DNA of 64,000 nucleotides, taken from the NCBI GenBank assembly GCA_900317625.1, contig ONHK01000001.1, forward strand, positions 62,001-126,000, read 5' to 3'. The position numbers and the translations under genes were made by a program. The notes under the pieces are model-generated. The model had not been told where the DNA came from. It did not search any database and saw only the letters and a program-made list of their open reading frames with translations. This stretch comes from an uncultured Treponema sp. (GTDB lineage: Bacteria; Spirochaetota; Spirochaetia; Treponematales; Treponemataceae). Below are positions 8,680 through 17,621 of the stretch, piece by piece; position 1 is the first letter of the stretch, and each line of letters starts with the position of its first letter.

Positions 8680-10130
8680 TATACAAAGAAATTATAAAAG
8701 CAAAAAATGGTACAGAAATTCCTATTTTTTCAGACGGAAAATCATTTCATTCAAAATACAATCCAGAACGAGAAGCTGTTCAACTTGTTCAAAATATTGA
8801 AAAAAGTGATTTTTTTCTTGTAACTGGACTTGGAGCAGCATTTCATATCAAGGAACTTCAGAAAAAATTTCCAGATTCATTCATTCTTGTTGTTGAAACT
8901 TCTGAAAGCGACATTGAATTTTTAAAAAATCTTCCGGAAATAAAAAATATTTTCAATAAGAAAACACAACTTTGCACATTGGAAAATATTGAGACAAATC
9001 TACAGAAATTTTATCTTCCTGCAAAATATTCAACTTTTTCAGTTTTTACAGTCAACAGTTGGATTCAGGAAATTGATAAAAATCTTCTTCTGAAAAAAAT
9101 AAATTCTGCAATTTCAAAAATTTCTGCGGATTTTTCGGTTCAGGCTCATTTTGGAAAAATCTGGCAAACAAATATTTTAAATAATCTGAAATTCGCAAAT
9201 CAAGAAAAGAAATTTCACCTTCCAACTGAAAAAATATGTTTAATCTGCGCGGCCGGACCATCTTTAGAGCAAAAAATAGAATTCATCAAAAAAAATCGGG
9301 AAAAATATTATATACTTTCAACTGACACAGCATTTAAAACTTTGAGCGCGGAAAATATTTTTTCAGATGCGGTTATCTCTATCGATGGGCAGATGATTTC
9401 ATATTCTCATTTTGCAGGAAAAATCACCCCTAAAACTTTGTTTATTTTTGAACTTATGGCAAACCATTCAGCAGTAAAAAAAATTAAAAAAAATACAGAA
9501 AACATATTGTTCACAATTTCTATGCATCCTTTTGAGCAGCTGTTAAATCTGTCCAGCAAAAATGCGTTTTTTGAAACGGACTCAACCTCGGGAACTGTAA
9601 CAATTGCGGCGCTAGATTTTGCGAAAAAAGCGGGATTTTCCAGCATAGAAATTTTTGGCGCAGATTTTGGCTACATCAACAACAAGGCTTACGCGAAAGG
9701 AACTTATCTCGACAAAATAAATTATTCAAAACAGACAAGAATTTCTTCTGCAGAAAAGGAATTCTCAAGATTAATGTTCAGAACTGAACTTATAAATATT
9801 TCAGAAAACAAAAAAACTACAGAAACATTAAGATTCTATAAGGAAAATCTTTTTTCATGGTGCAAAAAGAACTGCTGTAAAATTGAAAAAAATGAAAATT
9901 CCTACAAAATCTCAAATTCCTGCAAAGAAAAGATAGAAATAAAAAACGAACCATTCAACTTGAAAAACTTTTTTTCGCAAATACAAAATCCAAAAAATTC
10001 AGAGCAATTGGAAACCTCACTTTTGCCATATATCTCATGGTTAAAAAACAGCGGAAAAAATTCTCAAAACAATTCGTTTAATGATTACACAAAACTTGCA
10101 CTCAAGTTTATACTAAGATATAATTTATAG
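8676..10130 (+). CDS. Motility-associated factor (Maf/DUF115) glycosyltransferase-like protein, second paralogue
   Basis: 484 residues, overlapping the first paralogue by ATGA. It keeps the canonical loop AAGPSLEQKIEFI near residue 190, then FSDAVISIDGQ, and the GTVTIAALDFAKKAGFSSIE block followed by IFGADFGYINNKAYAKGTY, all typical of DUF115/MptE-like proteins. It shares the N-terminal DGKSFHSKYNPEREA segment with its neighbour. The intact GPSL loop suggests this is the active member of the pair, while the first copy may have diverged in substrate or activity. Either the acceptor or the donor could differ from flagellin and nonulosonate; the sequence alone does not say. Confidence 0.82.
   Translation: MIYKEIIKAKNGTEIPIFSDGKSFHSKYNPEREAVQLVQNIEKSDFFLVTGLGAAFHIKELQKKFPDSFILVVETSESDIEFLKNLPEIKNIFNKKTQLCTLENIETNLQKFYLPAKYSTFSVFTVNSWIQEIDKNLLLKKINSAISKISADFSVQAHFGKIWQTNILNNLKFANQEKKFHLPTEKICLICAAGPSLEQKIEFIKKNREKYYILSTDTAFKTLSAENIFSDAVISIDGQMISYSHFAGKITPKTLFIFELMANHSAVKKIKKNTENILFTISMHPFEQLLNLSSKNAFFETDSTSGTVTIAALDFAKKAGFSSIEIFGADFGYINNKAYAKGTYLDKINYSKQTRISSAEKEFSRLMFRTELINISENKKTTETLRFYKENLFSWCKKNCCKIEKNENSYKISNSCKEKIEIKNEPFNLKNFFSQIQNPKNSEQLETSLLPYISWLKNSGKNSQNNSFNDYTKLALKFILRYNL
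10096..10124 (+). promoter_or_regulatory. Promoter inside the second Maf gene, driving the GGDEF-like gene
   Basis: TTGCAC (10096-10101), 17 bp, TATAAT (10119-10124). The predicted start near 10131 is 2 nt before the ATG at 10133, so the message would be almost leaderless. There is no Shine-Dalgarno sequence. Confidence 0.55.
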
Positions 10131-10132
10131 AT

Positions 10133-11401
10133 ATGAAACATAATGCAATCAACTTTTTTTCAATTTTAGTTTTATTCGTTTTTGCCGGTTCAATTTTTTA
10201 TTTTTTTAACACAATCCACACAGATTACAAAAATGGACTTTCTCGCTCTGAAAAAATATTCAGGGAGATTTCAACATCAGCGGAAAAATCACCTGACCAA
10301 ATAAAACCAGAAATGTTTTCAGAAAAAGACGGAATTCTTTCCGCAAAATATTCAAAAAACAACAAAACTTTGATTGCATTTCCAGACGAACAGACAAGCT
10401 CGCAGGTAATAAATTCAAAGCTTGTAAAAGTTTTCTATAAAACAATAGTTTCCCAGGAAGACACTTACGAGCTAAAAATCGCAGTTTATATATTGCGACC
10501 TAATGTGATTTATAATGCCGCGAGAAACAGTTTTATCATCATTTTAGCAGCAACTTTGGTAACAATAGGAATGTTGATTTTTATTTCCGCAAAGACAAAA
10601 AAAGTTCCAAATGAAGAAGAAACTGAAGGTAATGACATAAGTCTGGAAGAAGAATTTAATATTAAATATGAGACTCCAGCCGAAGAAACGCAGGAAAAGC
10701 AAGAAGAAAATAACCAGAAAAACGAAACTTCTTTTGACGATATAGAAAATATTGAAGAAATCGATATTCCAAAGGAAGAAATTATTTCAGAGCCGGAATC
10801 TGACAACACAAAAATTTCAGAAACTCAAGAAGAAAATCCTTTTGCAGGAGAAAATCCAGAAGAAACTCCAAGCGATGCCTATTACAATGAACACAAAATT
10901 ATGCAGAATGCATACGACTCTTCTGAAAATTCATACAGCTTAAAAGAAAGAATAAATTTTGAACTTACAAAAGCCACTTCAAACGAACAGGATTTTTCTG
11001 TCTTGCTTATAGAAATAAAAAATTCCGAAAAATTTGCTGACATTGAAAAATTCCTTACAGACAACTACGGGAAAGAAAATGTTTTCAATTATAAGGAAAA
11101 TACTTTTGCACTGTTAAAAGAAAACACAAATATTGACGAAGCAGAAGATAAAGCCGCACTGATTGAAAACAATATACGAACACTTTATGAGGAGCCAAAT
11201 TTGGCAATTGGAATTTCCAGCCGTTCAATCAGAACGATTACGGCAGACAGACTTCTTGCCGAAGCGGAAGAAGCATTGAACCATGCAAACAATGATCCTG
11301 ATTCAAAAATTGTCGGCTTCCATGTTGATGTTGAAAAATACCGTGAATTTATGGAAAATTCTAAAAATCAGGAAAATAATCCGGAAGAAGAAAGTGAATA
11401 A
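10133..11401 (+). CDS. Membrane protein with degenerate GGDEF-like domain
   Basis: 422 residues. Two transmembrane helices (about residues 5-27 and 125-147) flank a periplasmic domain of about 100 residues. A Glu-rich cytoplasmic linker (about 155-265) leads to a C-terminal domain (about 270-410) with the strand order of a GGDEF fold: FSVLLIEIKN, then DIEKFLTDNYGKENVFNYKENTFALL, then LAIGISSRS and RLLAEAEEALNHANND. The signature GGDEF loop is replaced by YKENT, so cyclase activity is unlikely; such domains may bind c-di-GMP or act as structural modules. It is next to the Maf pair, so a link to motility or envelope signalling is possible but unproven. Confidence 0.7.
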   Translation: MKHNAINFFSILVLFVFAGSIFYFFNTIHTDYKNGLSRSEKIFREISTSAEKSPDQIKPEMFSEKDGILSAKYSKNNKTLIAFPDEQTSSQVINSKLVKVFYKTIVSQEDTYELKIAVYILRPNVIYNAARNSFIIILAATLVTIGMLIFISAKTKKVPNEEETEGNDISLEEEFNIKYETPAEETQEKQEENNQKNETSFDDIENIEEIDIPKEEIISEPESDNTKISETQEENPFAGENPEETPSDAYYNEHKIMQNAYDSSENSYSLKERINFELTKATSNEQDFSVLLIEIKNSEKFADIEKFLTDNYGKENVFNYKENTFALLKENTNIDEAEDKAALIENNIRTLYEEPNLAIGISSRSIRTITADRLLAEAEEALNHANNDPDSKIVGFHVDVEKYREFMENSKNQENNPEEESE

Positions 11402-11431
11402 ACTTCTGAACATCTAAAATTCAGAACAAAA

Positions 11432-12067
11432 TTATTTTTCTTCAGGATTTTCAGATGTTTCATTTTGATTTTCTTCATCATCTGCAGTTTGTGGTTCTGT
11501 TTCAGTATCTGCAGAATTTATTTCCTCAAGTTTTTTCTCGAACGGAGAAATATTTGTGTTGTCTTTAAACTTTTCCTTTAAAACGGCAAGATTTTTTTCA
11601 ACTTCATCGTATTTTTCCATTGCAAAAAGAACATTTATATAATTCACAAGAATATCTGCATTTTCAGGATTTTTTTCAACAAGCGCGGCATAAATATTTT
11701 CTGCGGAAGAAAGTTTTCCATTCATTGCATAAATATACGCAATAGACATTTGAATAGAACTATTTTCCGGGTCGCGTTTATATAGTTCAAGGTAAAGTTT
11801 TTGCGCTTGTTCCCAGTTTTTATTCATTGCGTATGTATGGGCAAGCTTGTAATTTGCGCTCCAACGCAAAGTTTTGTTCGCTTTCGCAAGATTGTAATAA
11901 GTTATTGCCTTGTCATACTTTCCCAAGTCATTATACGCATCGGCAATATTCATATATTCTGCATAAATGTTATTTTTTTTCGCCACAGTTTCACCAGGAA
12001 CAGGAACTCTAAACGAGGCACAAGAGAAAAAAATCAATGGAATCAAAAAAAACAACAATTTTTTCAT
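11432..12067 (-). CDS. TPR lipoprotein
   Basis: 211 residues. A lipoprotein signal peptide ends at FFSC (Cys16), so the protein should be lipid-anchored on the periplasmic side or the surface. Three to four tetratricopeptide repeats fill residues 33-175 (for example DAYNDLGKYDKAITYYNLAK and IYAMNGKLSSAENIYAALVEK). The C-terminal 35 residues are Glu/Thr-rich and disordered. TPR proteins scaffold complexes; the partner is unknown. Its start is 1 nt from the stop of the preceding lipoprotein gene, so they are coupled. A 7-bp hairpin at 11404-11426 separates it from the convergent GGDEF-like gene. Confidence 0.8.
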   Translation of the reverse strand: MKKLLFFLIPLIFFSCASFRVPVPGETVAKKNNIYAEYMNIADAYNDLGKYDKAITYYNLAKANKTLRWSANYKLAHTYAMNKNWEQAQKLYLELYKRDPENSSIQMSIAYIYAMNGKLSSAENIYAALVEKNPENADILVNYINVLFAMEKYDEVEKNLAVLKEKFKDNTNISPFEKKLEEINSADTETEPQTADDEENQNETSENPEEK

Positions 12068-12068
12068 T

Positions 12069-12980
12069 TTATAGCACTAAAATTTTATACAGCTGATTTT
12101 TATTTATCCGAATTCCAGAAACAATCAAATGCGTGTCAGAAATTCTTCTGACAGATGAATCAGTAAGACCAAAAGCCACTTCCAACATAGCTTGAGCTGC
12201 ACCAACAACCCGCGGATCACGGAATTCAAATTCAAGTTCAGTAATGTATTGCTTTTCATTTTTCAAGTCATTTTTAAGAAAACCTTTTACATAAATGAGC
12301 TTAAAATTAAGATTCGCACCAATCAATGTTGTAAGAAAAGACTGAGGCTTTGAAGCATAAAAACGAATCTGACCATCATGAATACCATTTTCATACGAAA
12401 GCCATTCACGGATATTTTCATCAAGCAGAGAATTATCTTCAAATTCAATGTTCTGAGAAATATAATGATAACGTTCAACCATTGCCGGAACAGAATTTCC
12501 AATAACCGCGATATTTTCAGAAGGGAAAGCCGCAAGAATTCCTGAATTATTGTAGATTGTGTAAGAAACATTCTTTCCGACAGAGTCTTCCAAAATCAAC
12601 TTGTCGGAAGTCCAGCCATTTTTTTTAGAAAAAGCGGAAGAAACTGCGATTTTTGGAAAACTGCACAAAGAAGAAATTTGGAATTCAACAGATTTTTTTG
12701 ATTTTTTCAGTCCAAGATAAACTGTGTCAATCCGCTCCGCGACTTTATTTGCTTCAACTTCAGAAAGTCCCTCAAGATTATTCTGAAGCATCCGGGCAAT
12801 CAGATTAGAATCAACATCTTTTGGAATACGAATATAAAACGCGCTTCTTGAATCAATGAGATCAAGAGGATCTACCTCGCTTACAAAAGGTGTTGATTTA
12901 CAGGCAACTGAAAAAATGCCTGTGGCAATCAAAATGAAAGCCGCAAACATTTTTAAAAGCCATTTTTTATGCTTTAACAA
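12069..12980 (-). CDS. Lipoprotein of unknown function downstream of ileS
   Basis: 303 residues if it begins at the TTG at 12980. I prefer that start because GGAG sits 8 nt upstream and it yields a proper lipoprotein leader: KHKKWLLK, then a hydrophobic core, then FSVAC with Cys27. The ATG at 12950 is an alternative that loses most of the basic region. Frames further upstream would lie deep inside ileS and are rejected. The mature part (DPLDLIDSRSAFYIRIPKD...) is soluble with no motif I recognise. It overlaps the end of ileS by 14 nt and precedes the TPR lipoprotein, so the two may act together at the envelope. Confidence 0.7.
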   Translation of the reverse strand: MLKHKKWLLKMFAAFILIATGIFSVACKSTPFVSEVDPLDLIDSRSAFYIRIPKDVDSNLIARMLQNNLEGLSEVEANKVAERIDTVYLGLKKSKKSVEFQISSLCSFPKIAVSSAFSKKNGWTSDKLILEDSVGKNVSYTIYNNSGILAAFPSENIAVIGNSVPAMVERYHYISQNIEFEDNSLLDENIREWLSYENGIHDGQIRFYASKPQSFLTTLIGANLNFKLIYVKGFLKNDLKNEKQYITELEFEFRDPRVVGAAQAMLEVAFGLTDSSVRRISDTHLIVSGIRINKNQLYKILVL

Positions 12981-15900
12981 TAGAAATTCTCCATTTTTTG
13001 TCATCAGCGTCAACTTCTGTCCCGCCAGAAATGGAAGCAGCAAATTCTGATGAAGCAGCAAGTGTTTCTGATGAGATAAAATCTTTGAACATTTCGTAGG
13101 AAGATTTCAATTCGTCGTCACCAGAAACAATAAGATTGATTCGGTCTGTAACTTCAAAACCTGATTCCTTGCGGAGATTCTGGATTCCTCGAATCAAGTC
13201 GCGGACATAGCCTTCTTTTTTAAGCTCATCTGTGATTTTTGAATCAAGTCCAACAGTCAAAGTTCCTTCGTTCAAAACTTTTAAACCATCTTTTTCAAGA
13301 CGTTCAACAAGAATTTTTTCAGAATTAAGCTCAACTGTAGTTCCATCAACATCAATAGAAAGATTTGTTCCTTCCAAAATTGACTGAATCTGTTCAGAAG
13401 TCAACTCCTGAATTATTGAAGCCGCCTTTTTCATTTTTGGACCAAGTTCTTTTCCCAAAACCTTGAAATTAGCCTTGCACTTATATTCAACAAGCTCATC
13501 CTCGCGGTCGTGGAATTCAACTTTCTTGACGTTAAGTTCCTCGCGGATTGAATCTTCCATTTCCGCAAGAACGCGTTTTTCATTTTCATTGCGGGTAACC
13601 AAAGCAACAGAAGCAAGCGGCTGGCGGTTCTTTAGGTTGAACGTGTTTCGCAAAGAGCGTCCCATAGAAACAGCCTTTTGAACAGTCGCCATCTTGAATT
13701 CAAGTTCCTCGTTATGCCATTTTTCGTTATAAATCGGATAATCGCAAAGGTGAACAGATTCTTTATCATCAGAAGTCCGTAAATTCTGCCAGATTTGCTC
13801 TGTAATAAACGGAATAAACGGAGATGCAACCAGACTGAAAGTTTTCAATGCAATATAAAGTGCCTCGTATGCCTCTTTTTTATCTTCATCGTTTTCTGAC
13901 TTCCAGAAACGGCGACGAGAACGGCGAATGTACCAGTTGTTCATTTCATCAATAAATTTAACAATCGGATCAACCGCTCCGCTCAAATCATAGTCGTCAA
14001 GTCCAGCTGTAACATCTTTTACAAGTTTTTGAGTTATTGACAAAAGCCATGCGTCAAGCGGATTTGAAGGAAGTTTTTCATCGAACAAATGTCCTGTAGG
14101 CTGAATTTTATCAATATTTGCATACGTTACAAAGAAACTGTATGAGTTCCAAAGCGGAAGAATTATATTTTTGATTACATCTCGAACGCCTTCATCGCTA
14201 TAGCGAAGATCATCTGCCCTTACAACTGCAGAATGAATAAGGAAAAGACGAAGCGCATCCGCACCAAATTTATTGATTGCTTCAACCGGGTCTGTATAAT
14301 TTCGCAGCGACTTTGACATTTTTCGTCCATCAGAAGCAAGAACCAACCCGTTTACAATACAATTCTGGAAAGCAGGCTTATCAAAAAGATGAGAAGCAAG
14401 AACGGTCAATGTATAGAACCATCCGCGAGTCTGATCCAAACCTTCCGAAATGAAATTTGCCGGAAAGTGTTTTTCAAAATATTCTTTATTTTCAAAAGGA
14501 TAATGCTGCTGCGCGTAAGGCATACTTCCAGATTCAAACCAACAGTCAAAAACCTCCGGAATACGGTGCATTGTTCCACCGCACTTTTCGCAAGGAATTG
14601 TGATTTTATCAACAAACTGCTTGTGCAAATCTTCCGGGTAGATTCCTGAAAGTTTCTTGAGTTCATCGCGGCTTCCAACGCAAAGTTTATTCTTACAGTC
14701 AGGATTGTCGCACTTCCAGATTGGAATAGGATTTCCCCAGTAACGGTTGCGGCTAACAGCCCAGTCACGAGCACCGGCAAGCCATTTTCCAAAACGACCT
14801 TCCTTAATATGTGCCGGCTGCCATTTAATCTGGCTATTTGCCTTTAAAAGTTGCTCATGATGATCTGCAACTCTTACGAACCATGAACCGATTCCACGGT
14901 AAATCAAAGGTGAGCCACAACGCCAGCAATGCGGATACTGGTGAACGACTGTATCGCGCTTAACAAGTTTTCCTTCTTTTTTAAGGCGATCCATAATATC
15001 TTTGTCGCAGTCTTTTACAAAACGTCCAACATAATCTGAAACTTCTTTTGTAAACTTACATTCTGCATCCATTGGTTCAACATTTGGAATTCCTGTTCCT
15101 GCAAAAACTTTGTTATCTTCTTCACCAAATGCCGGAGCAATATGAACAATTCCTGTACCATCTTCTGTAGAAACATAATCCGCATTAAAAAGACGGAATG
15201 CACCATCTGAACAAGGCTGATGAGTTTCTTCTGAACATTTTGCAGAATCTTTTAAATATTCAAAATATGGGAAAAGCGGCTCATATTTTGCGCCCAGGAA
15301 TTCGCTTCCGAGCTTTTCATAAATAATTTCGTAGTCAGATTCATTCTTGTAATATGCTGAAAGGCGACTTTTTGCCAAAATATAATAATCGCCGGATTCT
15401 TTGTCGAGAATTTTCACATATTCAATTTTTGGTCCCATACAAAGACCAAGGTTTGAAGGCAAAGTCCAAGGAGTTGTTGTCCAGGCAAGGAAATAAGTCT
15501 TTCCGTTTGCCATGTCAGCATCATCAATTGCTTTTGGAGCCTGTGTCACTTTAAAACGAATTGTAACCGCAGGATCCTGTTTTTCTTTATATCCTTGTGC
15601 AAGTTCGTGTGTTGAAAGAACTGTTGAGCAGCGCGGGCAATACGGAAGAATATATTTTCCCTCGTAGATAAGCCCCTTGTCCCACAAAGATTTAGCAACC
15701 CACCAGATTGACTCCATGTAATCAGGATTCATGGTCTTGTAGTCATGATCAAAATCAACCCAGCGTCCCATGCGGGTAATTGTCTGACACCATTCTGAAG
15801 TATATTTTAAAACCGAAGCCTTGCATTTTTCATTAAAATTCGCAACTCCGTAAGCTTCAATTTCATGCTTGGAATTTATGCCGAGTTCTTTTTCAATAAG

Positions 15901-16182
15901 ATTTTCAACTGGAAGTCCGTGACAGTCCCAACCAAAACGACGCTCAACTTTTTTGCCTTTCATTGTCTGGTAGCGCGGAATAATATCTTTAATTGTTGAA
16001 GGAATAAAATGTCCAAAGTGAGGAAGTCCTGTAGCAAAAGGAGGACCATCGTAAAAAACATATTCCTCTGACCCTTCTCGCTGGCTAACTGATTTTTTAA
16101 AAGTATCGTCTTCTTTCCAAAATTTCAGGATTTCTTCTTCCTGCTTTGGAAAATCTGCTTTTGGATTGACTGGCTTATACAT
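12967..16182 (-). CDS. ileS: Isoleucyl-tRNA synthetase, long eukaryote-like type
   Basis: 1071 residues. A class I synthetase charging tRNA-Ile. The HIGH motif is HFGH at residues 55-58 (PPFATGLPHFGH), and KMSKS lies near residue 620 (GRKMSKSLRNYTDP). WDCHGLPVENLIEKELGI and the CP1 editing domain lie between. The length and the C-terminal extension with DALRLFLIHSAVVRADDLRYS fit the eukaryote-like IleRS class found in spirochaetes and a few other bacteria, a class known for low mupirocin sensitivity in other species; that property is not shown here. AAGGAA lies about 10 nt upstream of the ATG. No T-box leader is seen in the 16183-16300 region. Confidence 0.96.
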   Translation of the reverse strand: MYKPVNPKADFPKQEEEILKFWKEDDTFKKSVSQREGSEEYVFYDGPPFATGLPHFGHFIPSTIKDIIPRYQTMKGKKVERRFGWDCHGLPVENLIEKELGINSKHEIEAYGVANFNEKCKASVLKYTSEWCQTITRMGRWVDFDHDYKTMNPDYMESIWWVAKSLWDKGLIYEGKYILPYCPRCSTVLSTHELAQGYKEKQDPAVTIRFKVTQAPKAIDDADMANGKTYFLAWTTTPWTLPSNLGLCMGPKIEYVKILDKESGDYYILAKSRLSAYYKNESDYEIIYEKLGSEFLGAKYEPLFPYFEYLKDSAKCSEETHQPCSDGAFRLFNADYVSTEDGTGIVHIAPAFGEEDNKVFAGTGIPNVEPMDAECKFTKEVSDYVGRFVKDCDKDIMDRLKKEGKLVKRDTVVHQYPHCWRCGSPLIYRGIGSWFVRVADHHEQLLKANSQIKWQPAHIKEGRFGKWLAGARDWAVSRNRYWGNPIPIWKCDNPDCKNKLCVGSRDELKKLSGIYPEDLHKQFVDKITIPCEKCGGTMHRIPEVFDCWFESGSMPYAQQHYPFENKEYFEKHFPANFISEGLDQTRGWFYTLTVLASHLFDKPAFQNCIVNGLVLASDGRKMSKSLRNYTDPVEAINKFGADALRLFLIHSAVVRADDLRYSDEGVRDVIKNIILPLWNSYSFFVTYANIDKIQPTGHLFDEKLPSNPLDAWLLSITQKLVKDVTAGLDDYDLSGAVDPIVKFIDEMNNWYIRRSRRRFWKSENDEDKKEAYEALYIALKTFSLVASPFIPFITEQIWQNLRTSDDKESVHLCDYPIYNEKWHNEELEFKMATVQKAVSMGRSLRNTFNLKNRQPLASVALVTRNENEKRVLAEMEDSIREELNVKKVEFHDREDELVEYKCKANFKVLGKELGPKMKKAASIIQELTSEQIQSILEGTNLSIDVDGTTVELNSEKILVERLEKDGLKVLNEGTLTVGLDSKITDELKKEGYVRDLIRGIQNLRKESGFEVTDRINLIVSGDDELKSSYEMFKDFISSETLAASSEFAASISGGTEVDADDKKWRISIVKA

Positions 16183-16300
16183 ATTCTATAAATTCCTTGA
16201 ATAAAAAAATCGTATATAATAGAAAATTATAACGAAAACGAAACATTTATTCTACTTTTCAACAATTTTTCAGCATTTTTTTTGCAAATGACTTGAATTT

Positions 16301-16330
16301 AAAACAAGAAAGCAGAGTTTTTAGCTCTGC
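16301..16330 (-). terminator. Probable terminator after the Fur-like gene
   Basis: GCAGAG/CTCTGC (16312-16317 and 16325-16330) forms a 6-bp hairpin, followed on the minus strand by TTTCTTGTTTT. The T tract is imperfect, so termination may be partial. The 16183-16300 stretch beyond it is AT-rich ileS leader with no further gene. Confidence 0.55.
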
Positions 16331-16339
16331 CCTGATAAA

Positions 16340-16576
16340 TCAACAAATCACAACATTGTCTTTTTTTACAAATCCCAAATCTTCCAAAAAATGAACGGTT
16401 CGGTAAACAGTCGCCCGTCCGATTTCCCCATCTTTTGAACGCGCAAGATAATAAAGTTCCTTGCACGAACATCCAGGATTTTTTAAAATTATATAAACAA
16501 GTTGTTTCCGCTGTTCTGTAATTCGGCATCCTTTCATTTTGAATGCACCCACGATTTGATTGAATTTCTCGTCCAT
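16340..16576 (-). CDS. Fur-family DNA-binding domain protein lacking the metal-binding/dimerisation half
   Basis: 78 residues that match only the N-terminal winged-helix domain of Fur/Zur/PerR proteins: GCRITEQRKQLVYIIL, SCKELYYLA, then IGRATVYRTVHFLEDLGFVKK. Ordinary Fur proteins are 130-150 residues and continue with the His-rich HHDH metal site and the dimerisation domain. Here a TGA follows NVVIC, and no downstream frame encodes the missing part before the hairpin. AAGGTGA precedes the ATG. Its promoter carries a GTTAG-N6-CTAAC dyad over the -10, suggesting autoregulation or control by another metal regulator. It could be a natural minimal repressor, a dominant competitor, or a decayed gene. 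Confidence 0.75.
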   Translation of the reverse strand: MDEKFNQIVGAFKMKGCRITEQRKQLVYIILKNPGCSCKELYYLARSKDGEIGRATVYRTVHFLEDLGFVKKDNVVIC

Positions 16577-16633
16577 AGGTCACCTTCTGAAATTTTTAGA
16601 TTTATCAGACTGAAATGAATCAATCCTACGTTA

Positions 16634-16649
16634 GTTAGCATAGACTAAC
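16634..16649. promoter_or_regulatory. Dyad operator, copy 1 (GTTAG-N6-CTAAC)
   Basis: GTTAGCATAGACTAAC overlaps the -10 of the Fur-like gene. The 5-bp arms and 6-bp centre match two other copies at 18650 and 18703. Arm sequence TTAG...CTAA is closer to DtxR/IdeR-type boxes than to a classical Fur box. Confidence 0.65.
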
Positions 16650-16665
16650 CATAAAAAAATGTCAA
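16637..16665 (-). promoter_or_regulatory. Promoter of the Fur-like gene
   Basis: On the minus strand TTGACA (16665-16660) is followed after 17 bp by TATGCT (16642-16637). The dyad operator at 16634-16649 covers the -10, a classical repression geometry. Confidence 0.6.
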
Positions 16666-16700
16666 TTTTCTCAATTCTTTCTGCGCTTTTATAAAAAGAA

Positions 16701-17480
16701 TTATCCTAAAGCGACATCCAGAATCATCATAAGAATAAAGCCTAATCCAAAACCAATCGTTCCATTATTTGAATGCTCACCTTCGCTCGCCTCTGGAATA
16801 AGCTCCTCCACAACAACGAAAAGCATTGCCCCTGCCGCAAAAGCCAGCAAGTACGGTAAAATTCCCTGAATAAAATTTGAAAGAAGAATCGTAAGAAAAC
16901 CTGCAATCGGCTCAACAATTCCAGAAAGCGTTCCATAAACAAAAGATTTTAGAGCTCCATTTCCTTCAGATTTTAAAGGTAAACTGATAATTGCGCCTTC
17001 TGGAAAATTCTGAATCGCAATTCCGACCGAAAGCGCAAATGCGGCGGCAAAACTGACCTCCACAGAATTTGAAAGAAAACCGGCTGCAACAACGCCAACC
17101 GCCATTCCTTCCGGAATATTATGCAACGTTACCGCAAGACAAAGCATTGTTGTCTTTTTAAATTTTGAGGCAGGACCGTCCGCATGCTGCGCATCAAGAT
17201 GAAGATGAGGAACAACCATATCAAGGGTATAAAGAAATGCCATTCCCAAAAGAATTCCAACCGCAGCGGGTAAAAAGGCAAATCGCCCCATTTCGCGGCT
17301 TTGCGAAATCGCCGGAATAATCAACGACCAGACAGAAGCCGCAACCATCACGCCAGAAGCAAAGCCCAGCAAAAGTTTCTGGAGCTTTTTGTTCAGTTCA
17401 TTTTTCATGAAAAAAACAACTGCAGAACCAAGCAAAGTTCCAAGAAAAGGAATAATCAAAATATAAAAAATATTTATCAA
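16701..17480 (-). CDS. ZIP-family divalent metal transporter
   Basis: 259 residues, seven to eight transmembrane helices. The hallmark ZIP helices are present: LHNIPEGMAVGVVAAG (about residues 120-135) and IQNFPEGAIISLPLKS (about 155-170), whose His, Asn, Glu and Pro residues line the metal path, plus VVEELIPEAS near the C-terminus. The short loop with HLHLDAQHAD (about 90-100) may be a metal-binding loop. ZIP proteins import zinc, iron or manganese. The start is a TTG with GAGG 5 nt upstream. It lies between the flavodoxin terminator and the Fur-like gene, so its expression probably depends on metal status. Confidence 0.85.
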   Translation of the reverse strand: MINIFYILIIPFLGTLLGSAVVFFMKNELNKKLQKLLLGFASGVMVAASVWSLIIPAISQSREMGRFAFLPAAVGILLGMAFLYTLDMVVPHLHLDAQHADGPASKFKKTTMLCLAVTLHNIPEGMAVGVVAAGFLSNSVEVSFAAAFALSVGIAIQNFPEGAIISLPLKSEGNGALKSFVYGTLSGIVEPIAGFLTILLSNFIQGILPYLLAFAAGAMLFVVVEELIPEASEGEHSNNGTIGFGLGFILMMILDVALG

Positions 17481-17507
17481 AACAACCTCTTTTTTATAAA
17501 AATAGTT

Positions 17508-17564
17508 AAAAAAAACACAGGATTCAAGCTTTTTTTAAGGAGAACGATTCGCTTAAATCCTGTG
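17508..17564 (-). terminator. Intrinsic terminator after flavodoxin
   Basis: A 14-bp stem (17551-17564 with 17516-17529, one G-T pair) is followed on the minus strand by eight T at 17515-17508. The ZIP gene begins 27 nt further on, so it needs read-through or a promoter overlapping the hairpin. A TTGAAT in the stem lies 17 bp from TATTTT. Confidence 0.85.
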
Positions 17565-17621
17565 CAAAAGTCGGGTTTACTTTTATAATTTATGACTTGC
17601 AGTCGAATAAATTCAAATTGA

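Noticed and set aside
12980-13061. Longer N-terminus for the lipoprotein after ileS
   Set aside because: The extra residues lie inside the ileS coding end and would bury the lipoprotein signal; a TTG with GGAG upstream explains the start better.
16183-16300. T-box leader for ileS
   Set aside because: The stretch is short and AT-rich, and has no T-box core sequence or antiterminator pair.
16299-16583. A frameshifted, longer Fur protein
   Set aside because: The alternative frame also ends within about 40 nt and encodes no His-rich metal site, so the short protein is not explained by a simple frameshift.
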